Positions 1 through 7,750 of a stretch of DNA of 64,000 nucleotides are shown in pieces (the stretch's first letter is position 1; every line of letters begins with the position of its first letter). Made by a program: the position numbers and the translations under genes. The stretch comes from Vicia villosa. Its lineage: Eukaryota; Streptophyta; Magnoliopsida; Fabales; Fabaceae. Location of the stretch: NCBI RefSeq assembly GCF_029867415.1, contig NW_026705400.1:1-64000 (forward strand). The letters run 5' to 3'. The notes beneath the pieces are model-generated. The model searched no databases. It was given only the letters and a program-made list of their open reading frames with translations, and was not told the DNA's origin.

Positions 1-1965
1 AACACGACATATGAGAATATATGTGGGCAAATTTTGGGGTATGATAGAGGGATTATTTGGAGTGGGGGATGGAATGGGTTCATAGTTAGCATGAGGAGGT
101 GGTTGAGAAATGGATATATTTGAGTGAGGAGGAAAACAGGTTTGAAGGGGTTGAATATTCAGAATGAGGGTTTCAAACGAATGGTCAGAAGCAACATTGG
201 TTGTGGGTGGAGAGGAAGGAATGAGAACATTTGTGACAGGTGAGGAAGGTGGGGTAAGAACATTGTAATGGGGAGAAGGAGGTGTGAGAACATGGGTGAG
301 TTGAGGTGTTTCTGTTGGAGTTGTTTCTAGTAGAATTCCTGGTTGAGGGTTAATCGGAACTTCTGTTGGTACAGATTCTGAATGTAAAACAGATACAGAG
401 ACAGGTTCAGAAAGATGTATACCTTTTGATACCTTCTGAAGAGCTTCAAATACAACCTCAAGTCTTCTCTGCTTCTTGTTCTTCTTCTCTTCCAGAATCT
501 TTGCCTTCCCAAGAGAAATTTCTCTTCTTCTGGCATTATCCAGTCTTTCTTTCTCTCCATCCACAGCTTCTTGATTTTCAACTTCTTGCTGATTCACAGC
601 TTCTGGAATTTCTTCTTCTTCATCCGACTCTACTATTATTAGTTTTCTTTTCTTTTTCTTCTTCTTTTCCACATCCTTTCCATCTTCTACATTCTTATTT
701 TTCAGCTTTCTCTTCTTCTTCTTCTTCTTCTCAGCACCTTCTTGTTCAACATTTTTATCTTCAACTAAAACATCCTGGCTTTCTTCAGTAACAACTTCTT
801 TATCAGCAGCATTCTCCTCAACTACTGCAGCAGCTTCTTCTTGGACTTCCTTCTCTTGACTGACAGAAGGGCGATCAAACTTCTGTTTTGTCCTTCTTTC
901 TTTCTTTCCTGCAGCTTCTGGTGCAGCTTCTGAAACATCTTCTGAAACTACTAGTCTGGAGGTAGAAACTTTCTTGCGACCACCTTTAGCAGGAGCATCT
1001 TTGTCTTTATCTTCCTTGAGAGAGTTAAGATAATTAGCCCTAACTCCTGGCAGCTCACTTCTGAAGAATGATTCAAACTCAGCAAGAACAAGATTTCTTC
1101 TGCTTCTTGCTCCTGGGAGAGGTTGAGGATTGTCTTTAACCTCTTGAATGAGATTCATCTTTCTCAAAGTGTGAGCATTCAAACAGCTTCCTGAATCAGT
1201 AACAAGATCCTTGATAACTCCTTGAGTTTCCAAGTCTTCAACAATCTTGGTATGAATCAGAAGATTGGTGATTATTCTTCCAAAAGGAATAATAATACCT
1301 TTCTTCTTTCTGAAGGCATTTCTGGAGTCTCTCACAGCATTCCACATATGATTGAATATTATGTAGATAATATCAATCTTCTTCTGAGTGGCAATGCAGT
1401 ACAGAATATATTGCTGCTCTTTGTTGACAAAATCTGCAGAATGGGTTGCTTTTCTGTGATAGAAGCACCCCAGAAGATTCTTGGTCCAGATTTTGTAGAG
1501 ATTCTTCATGTCTTTGACACGCTTTGTTTTCTTTACATCTGGGTAAAGTTTAGCCAGAACGGCATCCCAATCTGCTCTTTGTTCCACTTCATAGACACCT
1601 TCAGGGTTTCTTAGATCAAACATCATTCTTAGGATGTTCTCAGTAACAACAACAAATCTTCCATGAACAAACGATAAGATTGATTTAGGGGCAACTACAG
1701 CATGCACCCAAAATTCCTTCACTAGTTCTGGGTAAACAGGTCCACAGAACTCTGAGAACAGAGAAGTCCATCCTTGAAATAACATATCCTCTTTCAGAAG
1801 GAACTCGTGTTTTTCAAGACTATCAAATTCCACCGTTAATTCACAGATAACTTCTAACTCATTTCTGGGAATGGAGCAAGAGATAACTGGAACAATTTGA
1901 TGTTCTTCTTCTTGAAGATGTAGAGGAACAGAGGAACCCACGTTGAGAGATGATGAAGCAGCCAT
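1..1965 (-). CDS. Env-like ORF of a diverged Sirevirus-type element, partial (runs off window)
   Basis: Minus-strand reading frame starting at ATG 1965-1963 and open for about 655 codons to base 1; I checked the frame over bases 1-1080 for stops and found none. It is colinear with the 896-aa ORFs at 7751 and 15746: same start (MAA...), the same FQGWTSLF and FGRIIxN segments, a Lys/Glu-rich middle, and a proline-rich stretch with repeated LTPPS-type motifs near bases 160-320. The C-terminal quarter lies outside the window. Divergence from the plus-strand copies is large, with many substitutions and length changes in the Lys-rich part, yet the frame is open, which suggests selection on the protein in this lineage. 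I call it env-like because an extra ORF between pol and the 3' LTR, with a proline-rich segment, is known from Sireviruses. No membrane segment is visible in the part seen, so the function is unknown. Confidence 0.75.
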   Translation of the reverse strand, partial: MAASSSLNVGSSVPLHLQEEEHQIVPVISCSIPRNELEVICELTVEFDSLEKHEFLLKEDMLFQGWTSLFSEFCGPVYPELVKEFWVHAVVAPKSILSFVHGRFVVVTENILRMMFDLRNPEGVYEVEQRADWDAVLAKLYPDVKKTKRVKDMKNLYKIWTKNLLGCFYHRKATHSADFVNKEQQYILYCIATQKKIDIIYIIFNHMWNAVRDSRNAFRKKKGIIIPFGRIITNLLIHTKIVEDLETQGVIKDLVTDSGSCLNAHTLRKMNLIQEVKDNPQPLPGARSRRNLVLAEFESFFRSELPGVRANYLNSLKEDKDKDAPAKGGRKKVSTSRLVVSEDVSEAAPEAAGKKERRTKQKFDRPSVSQEKEVQEEAAAVVEENAADKEVVTEESQDVLVEDKNVEQEGAEKKKKKKRKLKNKNVEDGKDVEKKKKKKRKLIIVESDEEEEIPEAVNQQEVENQEAVDGEKERLDNARRREISLGKAKILEEKKNKKQRRLEVVFEALQKVSKGIHLSEPVSVSVLHSESVPTEVPINPQPGILLETTPTETPQLTHVLTPPSPHYNVLTPPSSPVTNVLIPSSPPTTNVASDHSFETLILNIQPLQTCFPPHSNISISQPPPHANYEPIPSPTPNNPSIIPQNLPTYILICRV

Positions 1966-2382
1966 TGAAGCACTACTGAGATTACTGGAAACTTTTTTAG
2001 GTTTGCGTTTAGGGTTTGAGAAAAGGGCAAACAAGTTGCAAAAATGCATGCAAGAAGAGAGAGAATGAGAGCGAAAAAGAGAAACGTTATAATTTGAAAT
2101 GAATATATAGGGGCGGATTTGAAAAAGAATGCAATTAATTTATGAGAATGAACAGTTACAGAATCAATTGAAATCAAATGCATTAAATGATGAGTGACGT
2201 TAGGTGAGAGAACATGATATTTGAAATGATTTACACAGTTATCTAGGGCGGCGTCCCATCAGTTTCACGCACCGCTTTTACCTAGCGTGTGAACACGTGT
2301 TCACCATTAGAAAACACTTGATGACAGCTGTTACAAAAATTGCTTCTGATGAACGGTAGAACTTCTCATCTTCTCATTCTGA
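1966..2382 (-). promoter_or_regulatory. Promoter-like leader of the minus-strand env-like ORF
   Basis: Between the end of the broken pol ORF (2383) and the env-like start codon (1965). It contains a perfect 16-bp palindrome at 2289-2304 with a G-box core CACGTG (2294-2299), a TATA-like TATATATT at 2102-2109, and an AAACCCTAA telo-box at 2009-2017 in a pyrimidine-rich leader. The order and spacing (G-box about 330 bp, TATA about 140 bp, telo-box about 45 bp from the ATG) match the corresponding plus-strand leaders at 7356-7750 and 15351-15745. Promoter activity is inferred, not shown. Confidence 0.55.
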
Positions 2383-3730
2383 TCAATTGTTCTGACTGCC
2401 ATTATTTAGAAAAGATCTAGTTTTGATAGGATCATCTTTCTTTCCAAGAATGACATCTTCTGAGTGAGCAAAGGTGAGTCTAGAAGATCTTCTGACTGTT
2501 GGCTCTTCAGAAATTCTGAGATTCTCTAAAGACGCAGCAACTTGATCTTCTGATCCTTTGCTTCTGAGATTTTCAGCTTCTGAAACTTTGCTTCTTGGTT
2601 CTTCAGCTTCTGATATATCAATATCTATATCTGCAAAATTCTCAAACTGCTTTGGCTTTTCAAGACCAAGCTTATCATCAAATCTGATGTTGATTGATTC
2701 TTCTACAACCAATGTTTCAGTATTGTATACTCTGTAGCCTTTAGAGCGTTCAGAATATCCAAGAAGGAAACATTTTTGTGCCTTAGAATCAAACTTACCA
2801 AGATGATCTTTAGTATTCAGAATGAAACAAACACATCCAAAAGGATAAAAATATGAAATGTTGGGCTTTCTGTTCTTCCACAATTCATAAGGAGTCTTAT
2901 TTAGAATAGGTCTTATAGAGATTCTATTCTGAATATAACATGCAGTATTTATTGCTTCTGCCCAGAAGTGCTTAGCCATATTGGTTTCATTGATCATGGT
3001 TCTGGCCATTTCTTGTAGAGTCCTATTCTTTCGTTCTACAACTCCATTTTGCTGTGGAGTTCTAGGACAAGAGAAATCATGGGCAATACCATTTTCTTTG
3101 AAGAACTCCTCAAAGAATCTGTTCTCAAATTCACCACCATGATCACTTTTGACCTTTATGATTTTGCACTCCTTCTTAGATTGAATCTGAGTGCAGAATT
3201 CAAAGAACACTGAATGAGACTCATCCTTGTGTTTTGAGAACTTTACCCATGTCCAGCGGCTATAATCATCTACGATGACTAATCCATATTTCTTTCCTCT
3301 GAAAGATGCTGTTTTGACAGGGCCAAACAGATCAATGTGCAGAAGTTTTAACGGCCTAGAGGAAGAGAAAATATTCTTAGATTTGAATGCAGGTTTGGAG
3401 AACATGCCCTTCTGACATGCTTCACAAGGAGCATCTGATTTGTATTTCAGATTTGGGAGTCCTCTGACCAGATTTAGTTTGTTAATCTGAGAAATCTTTC
3501 TCAAACTAGCATGTCCTAATCTTCTTGTGCCAGACCCATTGCTCTTCGGAAACAGACATAAGGCAAGTCGCCTTCTGCTTCTCAAGATCAGAAAGATCAA
3601 TCTTATAAATGTTGTTCTTTCTCTTGCCTGTAAATAGGATTGAGCCATCCTTCTAACTTACAGCCTTGCAAGACTTTTGATTGAAGATTATATCATAACC
3701 ATTGTCACTTAATTGACTTATGGACAATAA
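2383..3730 (-). pseudogene. Ty1/copia (Sirevirus-type) pol fragment: end of protease region and integrase, RT/RNase H missing
   Basis: The ORF at 3648-2383 (421 aa) holds an integrase core with D106 (HIDLFGP), D169 (KSDHGGEF) and E205 (VVERKNR), a DD35E triad, preceded by GHAS and CEAC of the zinc-binding region. The frame is broken: the first 40 or so residues are out of frame because of a one-base insertion near 3525-3530, and a TAG stop lies near 3655 in the upstream reading. Upstream bases to 3730 still encode an LLSISQL-like segment typical of copia pol before integrase. After the integrase the ORF reaches the KKDDPIKTRS segment that normally leads into reverse transcriptase and then stops; RT and RNase H are absent and the env-like leader follows directly. 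At 3730 the gene is cut by the plus-strand LTR. Its gag is not seen. Confidence 0.85.
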
Positions 3731-4309
3731 TGTTTGAACAAGATTTGTTCTGATCAATTATCTTAGTTTTGATGATAACAATAATATGAATTTTGCTTAA
3801 GATAATATGGTACTCTAATCCAATGCAATTTCCTTTTCAGGAAATATATAAAGAGTATGCATAATTCAGCGCTCAGAAGCTTTGTCTCAAAGGGTTCAGC
3901 ATGCAACATCAGAACATGGTCTGGCAAGACATCAGAAGATGGTCGAAGCAGAATCAGAACATGGGTCTATGGAAGCATCAGAAGAACATGAGATCAGAAG
4001 CACTGAAGTTCTGATGGTATCACGCACAGAAGCACTTCAAGGTCAGAAGATCAGAAGATGCTATGCACCAAGCTGTTTGACTCTGATGATATTCAAACGT
4101 TGTATTCACAAACATCAGATCAGAAGGAAGTACAAGTGGCAAGCTACGCTGACTGACAAAAGGAACGTTAAAAGCTATAATAGGCAACGTCAGTAGACAC
4201 AGCGTGAACAAGGCTCGAGGTAGTTGACAAAAGCGTATAACATTAAATGCGATGCTGTACGGAACACGCAAAGCATTAAATACACTCAACGGTCATCTTC
4301 TCCAACGCC

Positions 4310-4317
4310 TATAAATA
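4310..4317 (+). promoter_or_regulatory. LTR TATA box (LTR 1)
   Basis: TATAAATA in the context CGCCTATAAATATG, about 580 bp into the LTR. The same box is at 12306-12313 and 20301-20308 in the other LTRs. Likely drives the genomic RNA; start site expected about 30 bp downstream. Confidence 0.75.
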
Positions 4318-4555
4318 TGAAGTTCTGATGAGAAGCAAGGTTAACGATTCTGCACAAAACAACTCATATTAACTTGCTGAAACTCTGTTCTATTCAAAGC
4401 TCAGAATCTTCATCTTCATCAAAGCTCACTACATTGCTGTTGTAATATATTAGTGAGATTAAGCTTAAACGTTAAGAGAAATATCACAGTTTGTGATTAT
4501 AGCTTTTAAGAAGCAATTGTAATACTCTTAGAATTGATTACATTAAGTTGTAAGG

Positions 4556-4740
4556 AACTAGAGTGATCGTGTGGATCAGAATACTCTAGGAAGTCTTAGA
4601 GGTTATCTAAGCAGGTTGTAACTAGAGTGATCGTGTGGATCAGAATACTCTAGAAAAGTCTTAGAGGGTATCTAAGCAGTTGTTCCTGGAGTGATCAGTG
4701 TGTGATCAGAAGACTCTGGAAGACTTAGTTGCTGACTAAG
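4556..4740 (+). repeat. Three tandem stem-loop modules in LTR 1 R/U5
   Basis: Three roughly 62-bp tandem repeats. Each has an outer stem and a following small stem. Copy 1: CTAGAGT 4558-4564 with ACTCTAG 4583-4589, then CTTAGA 4595-4600 with TCTAAG 4606-4611. Copy 2: 4622-4628 with 4647-4653, then 4660-4665 with 4671-4676. Copy 3: CTGGAGT 4686-4692 with ACTCTGG 4713-4719 (pairs as RNA with two G-U wobbles), then CTTAGT 4724-4729 with ACTAAG 4735-4740 (a compensatory change). Inside the outer loops, GATC...GATC can also pair, extended to GATCA/TGATC in copy 3. The same array is at 12552-12736 and 20547-20731. Confidence 0.8.
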
Positions 4741-4940
4741 TGGAGAACCATTGTAATCCGTGCGATTAGTGGATTAAATCCTCAGTTGAGGTAAATCATC
4801 TCTGCGGGGGTGGACTGGAGTAGTTTAGTTAACAACGAACCAGGATAAAAATAACTGTGCAATTTATTTTTATCTGTCAAGTTTTTTAAAGCTACACTTA
4901 TTCAAACCCCCCCTTTCTAAGTGTTTTTCTATCCTTCAAT

Positions 4941-4952
4941 TGGCATCAGAGC
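4941..4952 (+). other. Primer binding site (initiator tRNA-Met type), unit 1
   Basis: TGGCATCAGAGC, two bases after the LTR end. Plant copia elements usually have TGGTATCAGAGC, complementary to the 3' end of initiator tRNA-Met; one base differs here. Confidence 0.85.
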
Positions 4953-5024
4953 GCCGGTTCTAAGGTGCAAGCACTTAACCGTGTTTAGAAAAGATTCAGG
5001 AAGAGAAAAACGCTTCAGTTAAAG

Positions 5025-6944
5025 ATGGCTGATGAAACTGCAAAGTCTACACCTGCATCTACATCTGGCTCTGCTGAGCAACACAACGGTAACAATGGTT
5101 ATATTAGACCGCCGGTATTTGATGGTGAAAACTTTGAATACTGGAAAGATAAACTGGAAAGTTACTTTCTTGGTCTAGATGGTGATCTATGGGATCTTCT
5201 GATGGATGGTTACAAACATCCAGTAAATGCCAGTGGCGTAAAGCTGACAAGGCAAGAAATGAATGATGATCAGAAGAAGCTTTTCAGGAATCATCATAAA
5301 TGCAGAACTGTTTTGCTGAATGCTATCTCTCATGCTGAGTATGAGAAGATATCTAACAGGGAAACGGCCTATGACATATATGAGTCCTTGAAAATGACTC
5401 ATGAAGGAAATGCTCAAGTCAAGGAGACTAAAGCTCTCGCTTTAATCCAGAAGTATGAAGCCTTCAAGATGGAGGATGATGAAGACATTGAAAAGATGTT
5501 TTCAAGATTTCAAACTCTTACTGCTGGATTGAGAGTTCTTGACAAGGGATACACCAAGGCTGATCATGTAAAGAAGATCATCAGAAGCTTACCCAGAAGA
5601 TGGGGTCCTATGGTGACTGCATTCAAGATTGCAAAGAATCTGAATGAAGTTTCTCTGGAAGAGCTTATCAGTGCCTTGAGAAGCCATGAAATAGAGCTGG
5701 ACGCAAATGAGCCTCAAAAGAAAGGTAAGTCTATTGCATTAAAATCCAATATCAAGAAATGCACTAACGCTTTTCAGGCTAGAGAAGAAGATCCTGAAGA
5801 ATCAGAATCTGAAGAAGAAGATGAACTGTCCTTGATCTCCAGAAGGCTAAATCAACTCTGGAAGACCAAGCAAAGGAAGTTCAGAGGCGTCAGAAGTTCA
5901 AAGAAATTTGAACGTGGAGAATCTTCTGATGACAGAAGATTTGACAAGAAGAAGGTCATGTGCTATGAATGCAATGAGCCTGGACACTTCAAGAATGAAT
6001 GTCCAAAACTTCAGAAGGAAAATCCCAAGAAGAAGTTTCATAAGAAGAAAGGTCTTATGGCAACCTGGGATGAGTCAGAAGATGATTCAGACTCTGAAGA
6101 TGAGCAGGCTAACTGTGCGCTGATGGCGACAGAAGATGACGGATCAGAATCTACATCAGAATCAGATTCTGAAGAGGTATTTTCTGAACTTACTAGAGAT
6201 GAGTTAGTTTCCGGTCTAACAGAACTTCTGGAATTCAAGTCTCAGATTAGTCTCAAATACAAAAAGCTGAAAAAGCTATTTGAATTTGAAACAAAGAAGC
6301 TTGAGTTGGAGAATTCTGAATTAAAAGAAAAACTTTTAAAATTATCCAATAATGTTGGATCTTCTTCTGATTCAGAAAAATCCACTCCTAGTCTAAACCA
6401 TATTCTGAAAGAATATGATTTAAGTTTCAGGAAGTTCTTATCTAGAAGTATTGGCAGAAGTCAGCTAGCTTCTATGATATATGCTGTGTCTGGAAACAAA
6501 AGAGTCGGCATTGGTTTTGAGGGTGAAACCCCATACAAACTTGAACCTGTTGATGAAATGAAATTCACATACAAGCCATTGTATGATCAGTTCAAGTATG
6601 GCCACTCCCATGATATTAGGCACACTTCACATGCTCAAAGTTTTCACATAACACACACCAAAAAGCATGTGACACAACCTAGGAAATATCATGAAACTCA
6701 CATTAAAAATTATCATGCTGTTCCTCCTATTGCTTACAATGTTAAACCCAAGTTCAATCAGAACTTGAGAAAATCTAACAAGAAAGGACCCAAGAAGATG
6801 TGGGTACCAAAGAAAAAGACTATTTCTTTTGCAGATTCTCTTGGCGACAAAGAAGATAAAAGTCAACATGTCATGTTACCTGGACTCAAGTTGGTCTCAA
6901 CACTTGAAGGGAAGAAGGACTGTCTTCCAAGTTCTGGTACTTAA
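5025..6944 (+). CDS. gag: Gag polyprotein of Sirevirus-type copia element, unit 1 (639 aa)
   Basis: Structural nucleocapsid protein that would form the cytoplasmic virus-like particle and bind the element RNA. The N-terminal part (about residues 30-235) has the copia-type gag fold signature: FDGENFEYWKDKLE near 33-46 and SLPRRWGPM near 188-196. A CCHC zinc knuckle lies at C313-C316-H321-C326. Acidic Ser/Glu clusters follow (about 350-400), then a Lys/Glu-rich helical stretch (about 410-455) and a His-rich region ending in a GPKKMWVPK-type segment, which in full-length Sireviruses sits just before protease. Here the frame stops at TAA 6942-6944, so Gag ends as an independent protein instead of continuing into pol. 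The ATG at 5025 is 84 bp after the primer binding site and is the obvious start. The frame is fully intact and nearly identical to the second copy. Confidence 0.93.
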   Translation: MADETAKSTPASTSGSAEQHNGNNGYIRPPVFDGENFEYWKDKLESYFLGLDGDLWDLLMDGYKHPVNASGVKLTRQEMNDDQKKLFRNHHKCRTVLLNAISHAEYEKISNRETAYDIYESLKMTHEGNAQVKETKALALIQKYEAFKMEDDEDIEKMFSRFQTLTAGLRVLDKGYTKADHVKKIIRSLPRRWGPMVTAFKIAKNLNEVSLEELISALRSHEIELDANEPQKKGKSIALKSNIKKCTNAFQAREEDPEESESEEEDELSLISRRLNQLWKTKQRKFRGVRSSKKFERGESSDDRRFDKKKVMCYECNEPGHFKNECPKLQKENPKKKFHKKKGLMATWDESEDDSDSEDEQANCALMATEDDGSESTSESDSEEVFSELTRDELVSGLTELLEFKSQISLKYKKLKKLFEFETKKLELENSELKEKLLKLSNNVGSSSDSEKSTPSLNHILKEYDLSFRKFLSRSIGRSQLASMIYAVSGNKRVGIGFEGETPYKLEPVDEMKFTYKPLYDQFKYGHSHDIRHTSHAQSFHITHTKKHVTQPRKYHETHIKNYHAVPPIAYNVKPKFNQNLRKSNKKGPKKMWVPKKKTISFADSLGDKEDKSQHVMLPGLKLVSTLEGKKDCLPSSGT

Positions 6945-7355
6945 ATCTGTTGAAGAAACTATGCTCGTAGGAGATCAGAAAAGAAAGTTTATTAGTCTTG
7001 GAACCATCTGTTTTGTTTGTTTCTAAAGCATTGATGTTTCGTTCTTGAGTATTCTAAATGCTCTAAATGCTACAGAATATACAATATTGAAACATTGATT
7101 GTGGATGAATCAATAAATATCTGGTTTGATGATAAACTTGTTTCTGTTGAAACAAAGCAGCTTAAGAATTTCTGCAGATACAATTTTGTCTTATCAGAAG
7201 CTGCAGAACAAAGAAGTGAATCCCCAGAAGCTGTGTATATCAGAAGTAATGGATCAGAAGATCATTCAGATTTATATCAGCACACTTCAGAAGGAGTGTT
7301 TCCAGAAGAGAAACTTGATCAATTCAGAAGCAGTGATTGGAATCAGAAGGCGTAA
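6945..7355 (+). pseudogene. Pol deletion scars (protease and integrase-tail fragments), unit 1
   Basis: Between gag and the env-like leader only short pol fragments survive. Bases of about 6950-7026 encode a VGDQKRKF-like piece that resembles the segment following the protease active site in Sireviruses (inference from family knowledge). Bases 7071-7355 encode YRIYNIETLIVDESINIWF and a Glu/Ser-rich tail, colinear with the end of the integrase ORF of the minus-strand element at about 2560-2740. Protease active site, integrase core, reverse transcriptase and RNase H are all gone. At least three separate deletion joints are needed. The same scars are present in the second unit, so the deletions predate the duplication. 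Confidence 0.75.
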
Positions 7356-7750
7356 AGCCTATTGAAAATTTCACACCTGTCATCCATTATCTGATGATAA
7401 ACACGTGTCTCTACGGTCAGTACGAAGCGTGCAGTTGAAAAGACGCCGACCTAGGTAACTGTTTTAAATCATTTCTTTTACCACGATCTCTCTCCTCACG
7501 TCACTCGTCATTTAATGAAAATGATTTCTTTTGATTCTGAAACTATTCATTTTGTTTATTTATTCTCTTTCTTTTTCTATTTTATATTCGTCTCCTTATA
7601 TTCTTTTCAAATCATATCATACATCTTTTTCGCTCCCTTGTCTCTCTTTCTTCTTGCATTCTCTCGTTTGAAAAGTTCTTAGCCGTTTTCTAAAACCCTA
7701 ATCAAAAACCCAGTTCTCTTCTCCTATTCGTTTTTGTTCATTCTGCATCC
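7356..7750 (+). promoter_or_regulatory. Promoter-like leader of the env-like ORF, unit 1
   Basis: Contains ACACGTGT with a G-box core (7402-7407), a TTATATTC TATA-like element near 7597-7604, a long pyrimidine-rich stretch, and an AAACCCTAA telo-box at 7693-7701, 50 bp before the ATG. This order matches the leader of the diverged minus-strand element, implying constraint. It reads like a plant Pol II promoter with 5' UTR, and could give the env-like protein its own mRNA instead of a spliced subgenomic RNA. Inference. Confidence 0.55.

Larger units (their letters stand above)
3731..4938 (+). repeat. LTR 1 of the Sirevirus array
   Basis: About 1,208 bp, from TGTTTGAACAAG to CTATCCTTCA, followed after two bases by the primer binding site. 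The other two LTRs begin TGTTAGAACAAG, so this copy has a changed fourth to fifth base. A TATAAATA box lies at 4310-4317, putting U3 at about 3731-4340 and R/U5 after it. The motif TCAGAAG recurs many times in U3. Small differences from LTR 2 include AGTATGCATAATTC versus AGTACGCATAATTTC near 3855. Confidence 0.92.

Noticed and set aside
366..1614. Plus-strand open frames opposite the minus-strand env-like ORF
   Set aside because: They are antisense shadows of a Lys/Glu- and Pro-rich coding region; no homology or start context.
3882..4289. Short ORFs in the LTR U3 (repeated at 11935 and 19930)
   Set aside because: Identical only because the LTRs are identical; built from TCAGAAG repeats upstream of the TATA box, no domain.
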